DNA of 36,618 bases from Pseudomonadota bacterium (GTDB taxonomy: Bacteria > Desulfobacterota > Desulfobulbia > Desulfobulbales > SURF-16), in assembly GCA_018897105.1 (NCBI GenBank), contig JAHILF010000043.1, positions 1 to 36,618 on the forward strand. Reading direction: 5' to 3'. Shown one piece after another: positions 1-7,014 of the stretch (its first letter is position 1; each line of letters starts with the position of its first letter). The position numbers and the translations under genes were made by a program. A model generated the notes under the pieces. It searched no databases and was not told where the DNA came from. It saw nothing but the letters and a program-made list of their open reading frames with translations.

Positions 1-123
1 CTTGCTCACTTTCTTCCACGGAGGGATATAACTCACGAAGAAGTCTTCCGGCAGATGAGTGTCAGACACCGGCAAAGGCAAGCATCCATTGACTCTGCAT
101 ACAAACGGCAGAGTGATGGGTAA
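1..123 (+). CDS. Possible 3' end of a truncated gene at the left edge
   Basis: Frame 1 is open from the first base to a TAA at 121-123, giving 40 residues rich in Arg, Gln and His (for example RQMSVRHRQRQ). The other two plus-strand frames close early. It could be the C-terminus of a gene beginning outside the window. The piece is too short to recognise, and a chance open frame is quite possible. Confidence 0.2.
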   Translation, partial: LAHFLPRRDITHEEVFRQMSVRHRQRQASIDSAYKRQSDG

Positions 124-193
124 TGTGACAAAGTAGAATTATCTTCGTCTGTTTTAACCCAGAAACCAGAGAAGCTTATGAGGCAGCCCTGCA

Positions 194-1375
194 ATGAAAA
201 ACTCTCTCACCCCTGACTCTCAACTGATTTCCTGGATGACTGATATCCGCAGGTCGATTCATCAATATCCGGAACTTGCCCTGCAGGAATACCGTACCGC
301 GGAGTATGTTTCCGGAAAACTTGAAGAACTCAGCATATCTTATAAAAAACGAGTAGCCAGCACAGGCATCGTGGCCTTTATCGGGGAAAAGAAAAGCGGC
401 GCAAAGTCAGTCGCGCTACGCGCTGACATGGACGCCCTGCCAATAACGGAAAAAACAGGACTCCCGTTCTCCTCTAAAAATGCGGGAATCATGCATGCAT
501 GCGGCCATGACGGCCATATGGCCATGCTCCTGGGTGCCGCTGCACTCCTAAAAAATCAGCCCCAACTGCCGGGGCAGATCGTTTTGCTCTTTCAGCCTGC
601 CGAAGAGGATGAAGGAGGAGCGGAAAAAATGATCGCAGCGGGAGCGCTGGAGGGGGTAGACGCCATTTTTGGCGGCCATATTGAACGTCATTACGGGGTT
701 GGCGAAATTTCCGTGCAGCCCGGAATCATCTGCGCCTTTACCGATGAATTCCAAATCATCATCAGAGGCCCTGGAGGGCATGCGGCCAAACCCCATGAAA
801 GCGTTGACTGCATTGTTGCCGCCTCTTTTCTGGTGGCCAGCCTCCAGACCCTGGTTTCGAGGGAAACAAACCCTGTTTTTCCGGCGGTTATCACGATAGG
901 CAAAATCAATGGTGGCACCGCCACCAATGTCATTGCCGACCAGGTTGTGCTGGAAGGCACTATCCGCACAACCCATGCCGAGGCACGGGAGAAAATTTTC
1001 GAGAGCCTGAGGAGAATGGTTCTGGCTGTTCAGGATCTGTACAAGACGGAAACGGAATTAACCTTGACTGCAGGCTACCCGCCTGTCATCAATGACACGC
1101 TTATCACCGAGGTGGCGAGAGAGGCCGCCTGGCAGACGGTGGGAGAGCATGGGGTGAAAAATCAGCCATACCCGAGTCTCGGCGGCGAGGATTTTTCATT
1201 TTACCTCAAACGGGTCCCTGGCTGCTTTGTACGATTTGGCGCCAGACGCGATGACCTCCCCCATGCCAATGCCCACAGTCCCATCTTTGATTTTGATGAA
1301 CGGGTTCTGCCCATCGGCGCCGAATACCTGGCCCGTTGCGCCCTCCTCTTTCTGCAACAGTCTATGCAAATTTAA
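194..1375 (+). CDS. M20D-family metallopeptidase / N-acyl-amino-acid amidohydrolase (HipO-like)
   Basis: This 393-residue cytoplasmic protein has the marks of the M20D amidohydrolases (hippurate hydrolase, N-acetyl-diaminopimelate or IAA-amino acid hydrolases), which remove acyl groups from amino acids with a two-metal centre. Visible motifs in order are RADMDALP (about 76-83), HACGHDGH (101-108, with the Cys and His metal ligands), QPAEED (134-139, with the catalytic Glu), a GGH motif at 160-162, the dimerisation-lid motif GGHAAKPHES (194-203), and SLGGEDFSFYL near the C-terminus. Length is normal for the family. The ATG at 194 is preceded by a GAGG about ten bases upstream. No signal peptide is seen. 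The gene converges on the rRNA methyltransferase gene, sharing a TTAA that gives both stop codons. The substrate cannot be read from sequence; an acylated amino acid or small peptide is the family expectation. Confidence 0.9.
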   Translation: MKNSLTPDSQLISWMTDIRRSIHQYPELALQEYRTAEYVSGKLEELSISYKKRVASTGIVAFIGEKKSGAKSVALRADMDALPITEKTGLPFSSKNAGIMHACGHDGHMAMLLGAAALLKNQPQLPGQIVLLFQPAEEDEGGAEKMIAAGALEGVDAIFGGHIERHYGVGEISVQPGIICAFTDEFQIIIRGPGGHAAKPHESVDCIVAASFLVASLQTLVSRETNPVFPAVITIGKINGGTATNVIADQVVLEGTIRTTHAEAREKIFESLRRMVLAVQDLYKTETELTLTAGYPPVINDTLITEVAREAAWQTVGEHGVKNQPYPSLGGEDFSFYLKRVPGCFVRFGARRDDLPHANAHSPIFDFDERVLPIGAEYLARCALLFLQQSMQI

Positions 1376-2700
1376 AGGGGATGCCGAAGCGAAACTATGG
1401 TTTCAAGATGATGGGTCTGGGGAAACATATCTACCATTTTCATCTTTTCCACCACATACCCTTCCCTTTCCAGCAGAACGAGATCCCGACATAAGGTTGC
1501 CGGGTCGCAGGAGATATAGATGACCTGCCCGATCCCGAGTTTAGGCAGATAAGGGATGACTTCCGCACATCCCTGCCGTGGTGGGTCAAGCAGGGCAATA
1601 TCGAATTTCTCCCCGCCTGCTGCAAGGCTTTTTGCCCCTTCCAGGGCTGAACTCTGGCTGAATGTACTGTTTTCAATACCGTTTATCTCGGCATTGCGTT
1701 TGGCGCTACGGATGGCTGAGCGCTGCAGGTCCATGCCGACAACTGATTGCGCCTGCCAGGCAAGAGGCAGAGAAAAATTCCCCATCCCGCTGAAGAGATC
1801 AAGAACCTTGCACCCGATTTCAAGCTTTGCCCATTCCATCACCAGGGCTATGAGCTTCTCATTCTGGTCCGAATTAACCTGACAGAATCCTCCCGGCTCG
1901 ATGGTCATCCTGAGGCTTTCTCCATTAGGCAAGGAATGGGAGAAAGAAAGCAGGGGTTGCTCATTACCTGTTTTGTTTCCGGGGAGAACATCAGCAACGC
2001 CTGAGCCTGTTGCCGTAACAATCACATTTTTTATGCTGCAGTGACCTCCGGCGAGCTCCTCAAGAAGCTTTCGTTCGGCCGGTCTCTGTTTTCTGGAAAG
2101 ATGCATGAGGATAACAACGAGTTCTTCGGCAGGACTCAGTAACAGTTCAACCGAGGTCGCCAACCCAGCAAGCATGGCAAAGGGCGACTTGTTGATCAGA
2201 TAACCCAGAACGTCGTTCAGCTGTTGCCTGGCCAGCAGACAGGCGCTGATGGGTATCACCTCATGGGATTGACAGCGGTGAAAACCGAGTTCTCCATCCT
2301 TTCCCACATGCAACCTGATACGCTGTCGGTAGTGAAAACCCTTTGGTGCAGGCAAGGGAGGAAGAAGAAATGATCTGCTGTCTTGTTTTAAGCCTGATCG
2401 TTCAAGCTGCTCATGCAAAATCTGATTCTTCAGATCAGCCTGTTTTGCAAAACGGACATGCAGGAAGTCACAACCACCACATTGGGAAAAGTATGGGCAG
2501 GGAGGATCTACACGATCGGCTGATGGTTGCAGAATTTTTACAGCCCGTGCCTCAACATAATTCTTTTTTTTTATGATAGGCCGTATTTCTACTTCTTCTC
2601 CAGGAAGAACATAAGGCACAAGAACCACTTTACCATCAGCAAGCCTGCTTAATCCGTTGCCGCCGATCACCAGTTTTTCAATTTGTATGATTAATGCCAT
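1372..2700 (-). CDS. rlmD: 23S rRNA (uracil-5-)-methyltransferase, RlmD/TrmA family
   Basis: This 442-residue enzyme would transfer a methyl group from S-adenosylmethionine to C5 of a uracil in RNA, as RlmD does at U1939 of 23S rRNA. An N-terminal TRAM domain covers about residues 1-60. A 4Fe-4S cluster site follows, with Cys68, Cys74 and Cys77 (CPYFSQCGGC) and a fourth Cys near 154. The Rossmann domain contains DLFSGMGNFS (301-310), DPPRQGC (372-378), SCDPATLCRDL (397-407) with the nucleophilic Cys at 398, and HHLETI (430-435) with the general-base Glu. All key residues are present and the length is usual. Within the family RlmD and RlmCD are hard to separate by eye, so the exact target base is inferred. 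The gene ends 4 bp inside the convergent amidohydrolase gene. Confidence 0.9.
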   Translation of the reverse strand: MALIIQIEKLVIGGNGLSRLADGKVVLVPYVLPGEEVEIRPIIKKKNYVEARAVKILQPSADRVDPPCPYFSQCGGCDFLHVRFAKQADLKNQILHEQLERSGLKQDSRSFLLPPLPAPKGFHYRQRIRLHVGKDGELGFHRCQSHEVIPISACLLARQQLNDVLGYLINKSPFAMLAGLATSVELLLSPAEELVVILMHLSRKQRPAERKLLEELAGGHCSIKNVIVTATGSGVADVLPGNKTGNEQPLLSFSHSLPNGESLRMTIEPGGFCQVNSDQNEKLIALVMEWAKLEIGCKVLDLFSGMGNFSLPLAWQAQSVVGMDLQRSAIRSAKRNAEINGIENSTFSQSSALEGAKSLAAGGEKFDIALLDPPRQGCAEVIPYLPKLGIGQVIYISCDPATLCRDLVLLEREGYVVEKMKMVDMFPQTHHLETIVSLRHPL

Positions 2701-2775
2701 TCAAAATATTTTTTTTAAGAGTAAGGAATTGAGAGAGAGAGACTAACCGCATAATATTCTTCCATTTATTTTGCC

Positions 2776-2819
2776 AAAAAAAATTCCCGGCAAACGAAGC
2801 TACCGTCTGCCGGGAATTT
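2776..2819 (-). terminator. Rho-independent terminator after the VPLPA-CTERM gene
   Basis: A perfect 12-bp stem (2781-2792 with 2808-2819, AAATTCCCGGCA and its complement) encloses a 15-base loop. Read on the minus strand it is followed by a run of eight T (complement of the A run at 2776-2783). It starts about 30 bp beyond the stop codon of the VPLPA-CTERM gene and should end the two-gene surface-protein transcript. Confidence 0.85.
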
Positions 2820-2847
2820 TATTTATAAAATGCTGAAAAAAGAAATA

Positions 2848-3426
2848 TTATCTGTTTTTCCGCCTTAAGGCAACCAAGCCGGCTAAACCTGAACCGAGGA
2901 GCCATAAGGCACCAGGGATTGGTACAGCATTAACTGTAAATGTAGAGGTAGCTTCATTAAAATTCACAAAAACATTTTTGCCAAAAACAAATGTATCTTT
3001 ATTCCCCGTTGCATCGGAAAGTTCCCAATAAGTAGTAATAAAATCGTCGGCTGTTTCAAATGATAAAATGTGGCCCGATACCAGAGGGTCATCACCCAAT
3101 GTATAAGCAAGGATCGTATTGCCAATGTCACTAATATCCCAATCAGTATTTGGCTCCATACCAAAATAACTCATATCTGTACCCGGCACAGCCGCATCAG
3201 TAACAGTCTCCAAACCAGCAGGTCCTATTTTAGTTGTATAATAAATATTCAGATCGGAAGTAGATAAAGATCCTCCTCCAGAGAGATTGTAATCAATCTG
3301 CAATCCGTACACACTATCAAGAAGGATTCCAGTCGCATCAATATCAATATAATAAATAGCAGCTTCTGCATTCGACGCAATTGAAAGCAAAAAACCCAAC
3401 ATCATTATTTTTTTCAAATTTTTCAT
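2848..3426 (-). CDS. Secreted protein with VPLPA/PEP-CTERM type sorting tail
   Basis: This is a 192-residue exported protein of otherwise unknown function. It begins with a short signal peptide (MKNLKKIMMLGFLLSIASNA). It ends in a classic sorting tail: the motif VPIPGALWLLGSG, a hydrophobic stretch and the basic end RRKNR. In known systems this tail holds the protein in the inner membrane until exosortase/XrtA cleaves it and passes it to the envelope or matrix. No exosortase gene lies in this window. The central part (about 25-165) is rich in Thr, Ser, Asp and aromatic residues and looks all-beta. The start at 3426 is chosen over an in-frame upstream one because GAGGG lies just before it and the signal peptide then begins at residue 1. 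It lies 16 bp after the dockerin gene, so both are probably one operon. Confidence 0.85.
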   Translation of the reverse strand: MKNLKKIMMLGFLLSIASNAEAAIYYIDIDATGILLDSVYGLQIDYNLSGGGSLSTSDLNIYYTTKIGPAGLETVTDAAVPGTDMSYFGMEPNTDWDISDIGNTILAYTLGDDPLVSGHILSFETADDFITTYWELSDATGNKDTFVFGKNVFVNFNEATSTFTVNAVPIPGALWLLGSGLAGLVALRRKNR

Positions 3427-3442
3427 TTTTTCGCCCTCTTCA

Positions 3443-4168
3443 TTATATTTTTGATTTAATGCACAATATATCCTGAACACTAATATCGCCAGAATCATTG
3501 CAATCAGAATATACAGGAAAATCAGTTGTTCCAATCAATGATTTAGCCCGCAATATATCTTGAACACTTATCGTCCCGTCTGCATTCGCGTCACCACGCT
3601 CACGAATAATAACATTACTCATATCCAGAGATGCTGTATTATCCAGCACCGCCTCACCTGTGGTGACAAAGTTGGCAAATTCACCGCCATCGGTCCTTGT
3701 GACGCCAAGCTCGAGTGCGGAACCAAAGTACGTTTCAGGTGAAGTCCCCGGGGCAGCACTTTCTGTCCTGTTAAATGTTGCCTTGCCGATGAGTTTGCGT
3801 GTGCCTGTCACTCCTTCAGTGGGAGTAATCTCGTCAATTTTGCCACAGAGAAAAACAACGGAACTGCCGGTATCTTGGGGATCCTGATAAGGATGTTTTA
3901 GCGCGCTTGTACCGAAATACCAGTCAGTATCGTTTTTTATCGCCGAAGCGAAAGTCAACTTGCTGCTGTCATAGCTCAGCTTCACCCCGGCGCTGACCAG
4001 GGGATCGGCCGTATTGATATCCGCATAGATATAGACAACCAGATCCGTATCTGTATAAGCCCCCTCGGCATACACATCCACATCAGCCGCCAATGCCGTG
4101 ATACTCGAAGCAGCTATAACAGCTGAAGAAATAATTCCCGCAATACTGCATAGTGTTTTTTTCTTCAC
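3443..4168 (-). CDS. Secreted cohesin-like plus dockerin type I protein
   Basis: The protein has 241 residues if read from a GTG at 4168. That start follows a strong GGAGGGG and places the signal peptide (VKKKTLCSIAGIISSAVIAA) at the N-terminus; the ATGs upstream at 4186 and 4225 lack such a site. Residues about 30-160 resemble a cohesin-like beta-sandwich (for example AGVKLSYDSSKLTFASAI). The C-terminus carries two calcium-binding dockerin repeats, with loops DANADGTISVQD and DCNDSGDISVQD, each followed by a helix. Dockerins bind cohesins in cellulosomes, but they also occur in non-cellulosomal bacteria. Here a cohesin-like fold and a dockerin share one chain, which could allow self-association; this is inference. 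The gene heads a two-gene operon with the VPLPA-CTERM protein and sits below a sigma-54 type promoter. Confidence 0.8.
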   Translation of the reverse strand: MKKKTLCSIAGIISSAVIAASSITALAADVDVYAEGAYTDTDLVVYIYADINTADPLVSAGVKLSYDSSKLTFASAIKNDTDWYFGTSALKHPYQDPQDTGSSVVFLCGKIDEITPTEGVTGTRKLIGKATFNRTESAAPGTSPETYFGSALELGVTRTDGGEFANFVTTGEAVLDNTASLDMSNVIIRERGDANADGTISVQDILRAKSLIGTTDFPVYSDCNDSGDISVQDILCIKSKI

Positions 4169-4263
4169 TTCAGCCCCTCCATTCATTGATCCCCAACCTG
4201 TAATCCAGTAATTGGGGAGAAACATGACACTTTAAGACTGCTAGAATTCATTAGTTTAAATCA

Positions 4264-4279
4264 AGCAAATCAGGTGCCA
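4264..4279 (-). promoter_or_regulatory. Sigma-54 (-24/-12) promoter of the dockerin/VPLPA-CTERM operon
   Basis: Read on the minus strand the site is TGGCACCTGATTTGCT: a perfect TGGCAC, five bases, then TTGCT, with exactly ten bases between GG and GC. This matches the RpoN consensus. Transcription would start near 4252, giving an untranslated leader of roughly 85 bases before the GTG at 4168. Such promoters need an ATP-driven enhancer-binding activator, and the dyad at 4383-4419 is a candidate binding site. Confidence 0.8.
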
Positions 4280-4608
4280 TCATATAAAACTTGAAAATAA
4301 AACTAAAAAAAATCTTTTATTTCAAAGGGTAAGCAATGCTGCGCCAAGATCAAACAGTTACAAATTATAAAAAAAACCCGAAAATAATATCCATTTTCCT
4401 GGAATTAATGGATATTATTCCGTAAAATTGGAAACAAATCCATAATAACTTGGCGGAGAATTGTTTGCCATCAAAAAATATACTCAGATCCCTTTTAATA
4501 ATTACTTAAATAAATAAATACAATACTGATAGCTTGTCAAGCAAATCCAGAGAAAACCTGACAAAAAAATAAACATCCCATCAAATACAACTGTTCGTCG
4601 GGAACGAA
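4280..4608. other. AT-rich intergenic region upstream of the sigma-54 promoter
   Basis: No gene is visible. The stretch is strongly AT-rich, with A/T tracts around 4303-4320, 4368-4378 and 4500-4520. Its one clear structure is the perfect dyad at 4383-4419. It lies between the dockerin operon and the leuD remnant, and plausibly holds activator-binding DNA for the sigma-54 promoter. Confidence 0.6.
4383..4419. promoter_or_regulatory. Perfect 13-bp inverted repeat, candidate activator site or terminator
   Basis: The arms AATAATATCCATT (4383-4395) and AATGGATATTATT (4407-4419) match perfectly around an 11-base centre. The centre lies about 125 bp upstream of the -24 element at 4279, the distance usual for sigma-54 enhancer-binding sites. 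On the minus strand an A/T stretch ending in a T run (complement of 4369-4377) follows the hairpin at about nine bases, so a terminator for transcripts coming from the beta-helix gene is an alternative. Confidence 0.5.
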
Positions 4609-4722
4609 TTAATATTTTTTATCAGCATAGGCCAACCAACCGCCGGCCAGCACCAGATCCTTATCACAAGAATTCAGGGTAAATTTGCAGGTGAATTTCT
4701 TTGTGCCGCTGGCGGTATGTTT
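4609..4722 (-). pseudogene. leuD 3'-end remnant (last ~37 codons)
   Basis: Read on the minus strand, this piece encodes the C-terminus of a 3-isopropylmalate dehydratase small subunit and ends in TAA. Its last 18 residues (DKDLVLAGGWLAYADKKY) are identical to those of the intact leuD at 6305-6820; further upstream it diverges (FTCKFTLNSC against FTCKFALNSF) and loses similarity near 4720. An in-frame stop lies just upstream (TAG complement at 4732-4734). By my alignment the two DNA copies differ at about 7 of the 88 bases nearest the stop. The differences in the last 18 codons are silent. This suggests the tail of a once-functional, slightly divergent leuD rather than a decaying copy. Together with intact leuD it brackets the beta-helix gene as direct repeats. 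Confidence 0.88.
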
Positions 4723-4752
4723 TTTCCCATGCTAATTTTTCCATACGCTACA

Positions 4753-5997
4753 TCATTGAGCCCTGCCGAACTCCGCCGCAAAGAGAGCGACATCAAGACC
4801 GTCTACCACCCCGTCATTGTTCAGATCAGCCCTGCTGGGCGTAAGAGGCGGCGGTGCCGGAATCCCGTCAAATTCATCCGCACCCATGTCGTAACCCTCC
4901 CCTGCCGGCCGCAATTCATCATCAAGATCACTATCCGGGGCATTATCCGGCGATGCCGTATCTATGCAGGGAGATAATGCAGAGAGATGAAAATCGCCGC
5001 CGGCAACAAATTCGGGATTTTCATCGATATTGCCTTCTCCTGTATAGCCGCCCATGATATCGGAATAGGTTATCGTAATAGTCCCCGCAGCGCTGTATAT
5101 TTCCTGTAAGGCGGAATCAAAGTAAAAAATACTGTTGCGAATATAAGTGTAACTACTAGATCTACTATAAAGTCCGCCACCTGACTTCGCGTTATTCCAG
5201 GCAAAGGTACAATTGGTGAAGGAATGCGCACCCCCTCCAATATAAATTCCTCCTCCATTACCAGTGGCACTGTTACCAGTTATGGCACAGTTGGTGAAGG
5301 CCCCCCCGTATGAACAAATTCCTCCTCCATTATTACCGGTACTGTTACTGATTATGGTACAGTTGGTGAAAGAGAGAGTTCCGGTAGAATAAATTCCCCC
5401 CCCAGTATTACCGGCAGTGTTATCATTTATGATGCAGTTGCTGAAGGTACCGCCACTAGAGGTATAAACTCCCCCCCCAGTACCACCGGCACTGTTATCA
5501 TTTATGATGCAGTTGGTAAAGGAAGGGGTTCCCCCGGTAGAATAAATTCCCCCCCCAGTACCACCGGCACTGTTATCATTTATGATGCAGTTGCTGATCT
5601 GCGGAGAAGCGGAAGAACAATATATGCCGCCACCATAAGGTTCAGTACCAGCAACCGAGCCGTTGATAATTTTAAACCCGTCCAGCACGGTTAAATTACT
5701 TACATTCGTAAAGGAAACCCCCCTTCCAACCCCCTCACAGTCTATGATGGTATTTTCCGGGCCTTCTTCCGATTTGATCGTTATGATTTTATTTATTGTT
5801 ATGTTTTTGTTTCCCTCTCCCGTATAGGTCCCGGCCCTGACAATGATGGTCTCACCACCCCAGGTTGCATCCACCGCCGCCTGGATGGTCGGATAATCAT
5901 CAGGCACATAATAGGTGGCGCAGAAAGCCGGTTCATGCAAAACAACAAGGAATAACAACCCGACTAACGAAATCCAGAAAGCTTTTTTCCCCCACAT
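4753..5997 (-). CDS. Secreted right-handed beta-helix protein with EF-hand/dockerin-like tail
   Basis: The 414-residue protein has a signal peptide (cleavage probably after FCA, residue 27), then a short TYYVPDDYPTIQAAV motif typical of secreted parallel beta-helices. About residues 60-310 are Asn/Gly/Ser-rich coils, each near 25-26 residues and built on the theme GGGIYSTGG...FTNCIINDNSAG. A choice-of-anchor-Q-like segment follows (NIDENPEFVAGGDFHL through DMGADEF). The end is one calcium-loop motif (ADLNNDGVVDGLDVALFAAEF), half of a dockerin pair. Beta-helix proteins of this kind are surface adhesins or polysaccharide-active proteins; no catalytic residues can be named. The start is supported by GAGGAG eight bases upstream. 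The gene lies between the leuD remnant and intact leuD, suggesting acquisition by recombination at leuD. Confidence 0.85.
   Translation of the reverse strand: MWGKKAFWISLVGLLFLVVLHEPAFCATYYVPDDYPTIQAAVDATWGGETIIVRAGTYTGEGNKNITINKIITIKSEEGPENTIIDCEGVGRGVSFTNVSNLTVLDGFKIINGSVAGTEPYGGGIYCSSASPQISNCIINDNSAGGTGGGIYSTGGTPSFTNCIINDNSAGGTGGGVYTSSGGTFSNCIINDNTAGNTGGGIYSTGTLSFTNCTIISNSTGNNGGGICSYGGAFTNCAITGNSATGNGGGIYIGGGAHSFTNCTFAWNNAKSGGGLYSRSSSYTYIRNSIFYFDSALQEIYSAAGTITITYSDIMGGYTGEGNIDENPEFVAGGDFHLSALSPCIDTASPDNAPDSDLDDELRPAGEGYDMGADEFDGIPAPPPLTPSRADLNNDGVVDGLDVALFAAEFGRAQ
5262..5593. repeat. Imperfect 75-78 bp tandem repeats inside the beta-helix gene
   Basis: About five diverged units code for successive beta-helix coils. 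The three best conserved share a 30-base core at 5411-5440, 5486-5515 and 5564-5593, so the periods are 75 and 78 bp, 25 and 26 codons. The cores at 5486 and 5564 are identical. Poly-C runs next to the cores vary in length. Such repeats can gain or lose coils by slippage or recombination without shifting frame. Confidence 0.8.
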
Positions 5998-6304
5998 GGC
6001 ATTTTCTCCTCAATTTCTGGTTATGGCCAGCAGTGTTTCTCAAAAAAACAAATCAACACGTAAAAACTCATATGGATGCAAGAAAATGTTACACCAGAGT
6101 CATTTGCATGCATAGAGAAACTCGCAAGTGCCTGACAAATATGGAATTTCTGGTTGACACGGCAACTGTCCAAACTAAAAAATACCCTAACAAATTCCAT
6201 AAAAGCGGTCAAGCCTTATTAATGTAAAAAAAAGCAGCATCGCAATACCATGACCGGCAAAGGGGGGATGACGAAACCGTTGTGATTGTATTTATGCAAT
6301 GCCC
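5998..6304. other. Intergenic region between leuD and the beta-helix gene
   Basis: No gene is supported here. It should hold the minus-strand promoter of the beta-helix gene; a weak candidate is TTGTCA (6133-6138) with TATGCA (6109-6114), spacing 18. A 10-bp inverted pair, TATGGAATTT at 6140-6149 and AAATTCCATA at 6192-6201, lies just upstream of that candidate and could be an operator. No clear terminator is seen after leuD. Confidence 0.4.
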
Positions 6305-6820
6305 CTAATATTTTTTATCGGCATAGGCCAGCCAGCCGCCTGCCAGCACCAGATCCTTATCAAAAGAATTCAGGGCAAATTTACAGGTGAATTCTCTGCT
6401 GCCGCGGGCAATGAGGGTTTCCTTATCCATGTCAACCGAGATGGTTACCCCTGACCCAAGAGCAAAAAGCGCATCAATATCTTTTTTCGGCAACTCAATG
6501 GCCAGCATACCGCAGTTGAACATATTCTGCCGGAAAATTCTGGCAAAACTTTCGGCAATAACCACATTGATGTCATTCACCTCAAAAACCCACACAGCGT
6601 GTTCCCTGGAGGAACCGCAGCCGAAATTGGAACGGGTGACGATGACTTTCGCACCTTTCGCATCTGCCGCCGGATCAAATCCCGGCAGTTTCAGGTCTTC
6701 CAGGATAAAGGGCTTTAAGTCCTCCTTGGCATTTTCGGTCAGATATTTCGCCGGAATAATCTCATCTGTATTGATATCGTTTCTGTCCAGAAAAAGTACC
6801 GGACCACCGAATGTCTTCAT
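6305..6820 (-). CDS. leuD: 3-isopropylmalate dehydratase small subunit
   Basis: LeuD pairs with LeuC to isomerise 2-isopropylmalate to 3-isopropylmalate in leucine biosynthesis in the cytoplasm. The 171-residue size fits the short archaeal/HacB-type small subunits. The N-terminus shows DRNDINTDEIIPAKYL, and the substrate-binding loop FGCGSSREHAVW is followed by VVIAESFARIFRQNMFNCG. The start at 6820 (MKTFGG) has a GAGG six bases upstream; the in-frame TTG at 6913 would add residues coded by the intergenic repeat and is rejected. The gene lies about 190 bp downstream of leuC in the same direction, separated by the repeat region at 6837-7011. Its 3' end is the copy matched by the remnant at 4609-4722. 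Confidence 0.95.
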   Translation of the reverse strand: MKTFGGPVLFLDRNDINTDEIIPAKYLTENAKEDLKPFILEDLKLPGFDPAADAKGAKVIVTRSNFGCGSSREHAVWVFEVNDINVVIAESFARIFRQNMFNCGMLAIELPKKDIDALFALGSGVTISVDMDKETLIARGSREFTCKFALNSFDKDLVLAGGWLAYADKKY

Positions 6821-6836
6821 AAAAACCTCATTATCT

Positions 6837-7011
6837 GATTGCGGATTGGGGATAGCGGATTGGGGATTGAAAAGAGTAATCCGCAATTTACCATACAGTT
6901 TCCACCAGCCCAAAATTCATGTTTAGCCCGTTCTACCGATTTATTTCGATTTCGGAACGCTACAATCCCCAATCCGCGTTCCGAAATCCCAAATCCCAAA
7001 TCCCAAATCCC
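6837..7011. repeat. Heptad-type repeats and inverted repeats in the leuC-leuD spacer
   Basis: The right part has four perfect tandem copies of AAATCCC (6984-7011), starting three bases beyond the leuC stop, with AATCCCC variants just before. The left part (about 6840-6870) carries the complementary sense (GGATTGGGGAT words), so the spacer RNA could fold into a long imperfect hairpin. A perfect 11-bp inverted repeat, TTTCGGAACGC at 6950-6960 and GCGTTCCGAAA at 6976-6986, sits between them. It may modulate leuD expression relative to leuC or be a remnant of a small repeat element. Confidence 0.75.
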
Positions 7012-7014
7012 CAA

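Noticed and set aside
3427-3534. Longer N-terminus for the VPLPA-CTERM protein (start at 3534)
   Set aside because: It would overlap the dockerin gene and place the signal peptide 36 residues in; the ATG at 3426 has a GAGGG site.
5262-5593. Possible CRISPR array at the 75-78 bp repeats
   Set aside because: The repeats are in frame within a beta-helix coding sequence, and the regions between the cores are themselves conserved coil sequence.
6821-6913. N-terminal extension of leuD from a TTG at 6913
   Set aside because: The extra residues are coded by the intergenic repeat (NPQSAIPNPQS); the ATG at 6820 has a proper ribosome site and gives the family length.
6837-7011. Possible CRISPR array in the leuC-leuD spacer
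   Set aside because: The repeats are contiguous 7-mers with no unique spacers.
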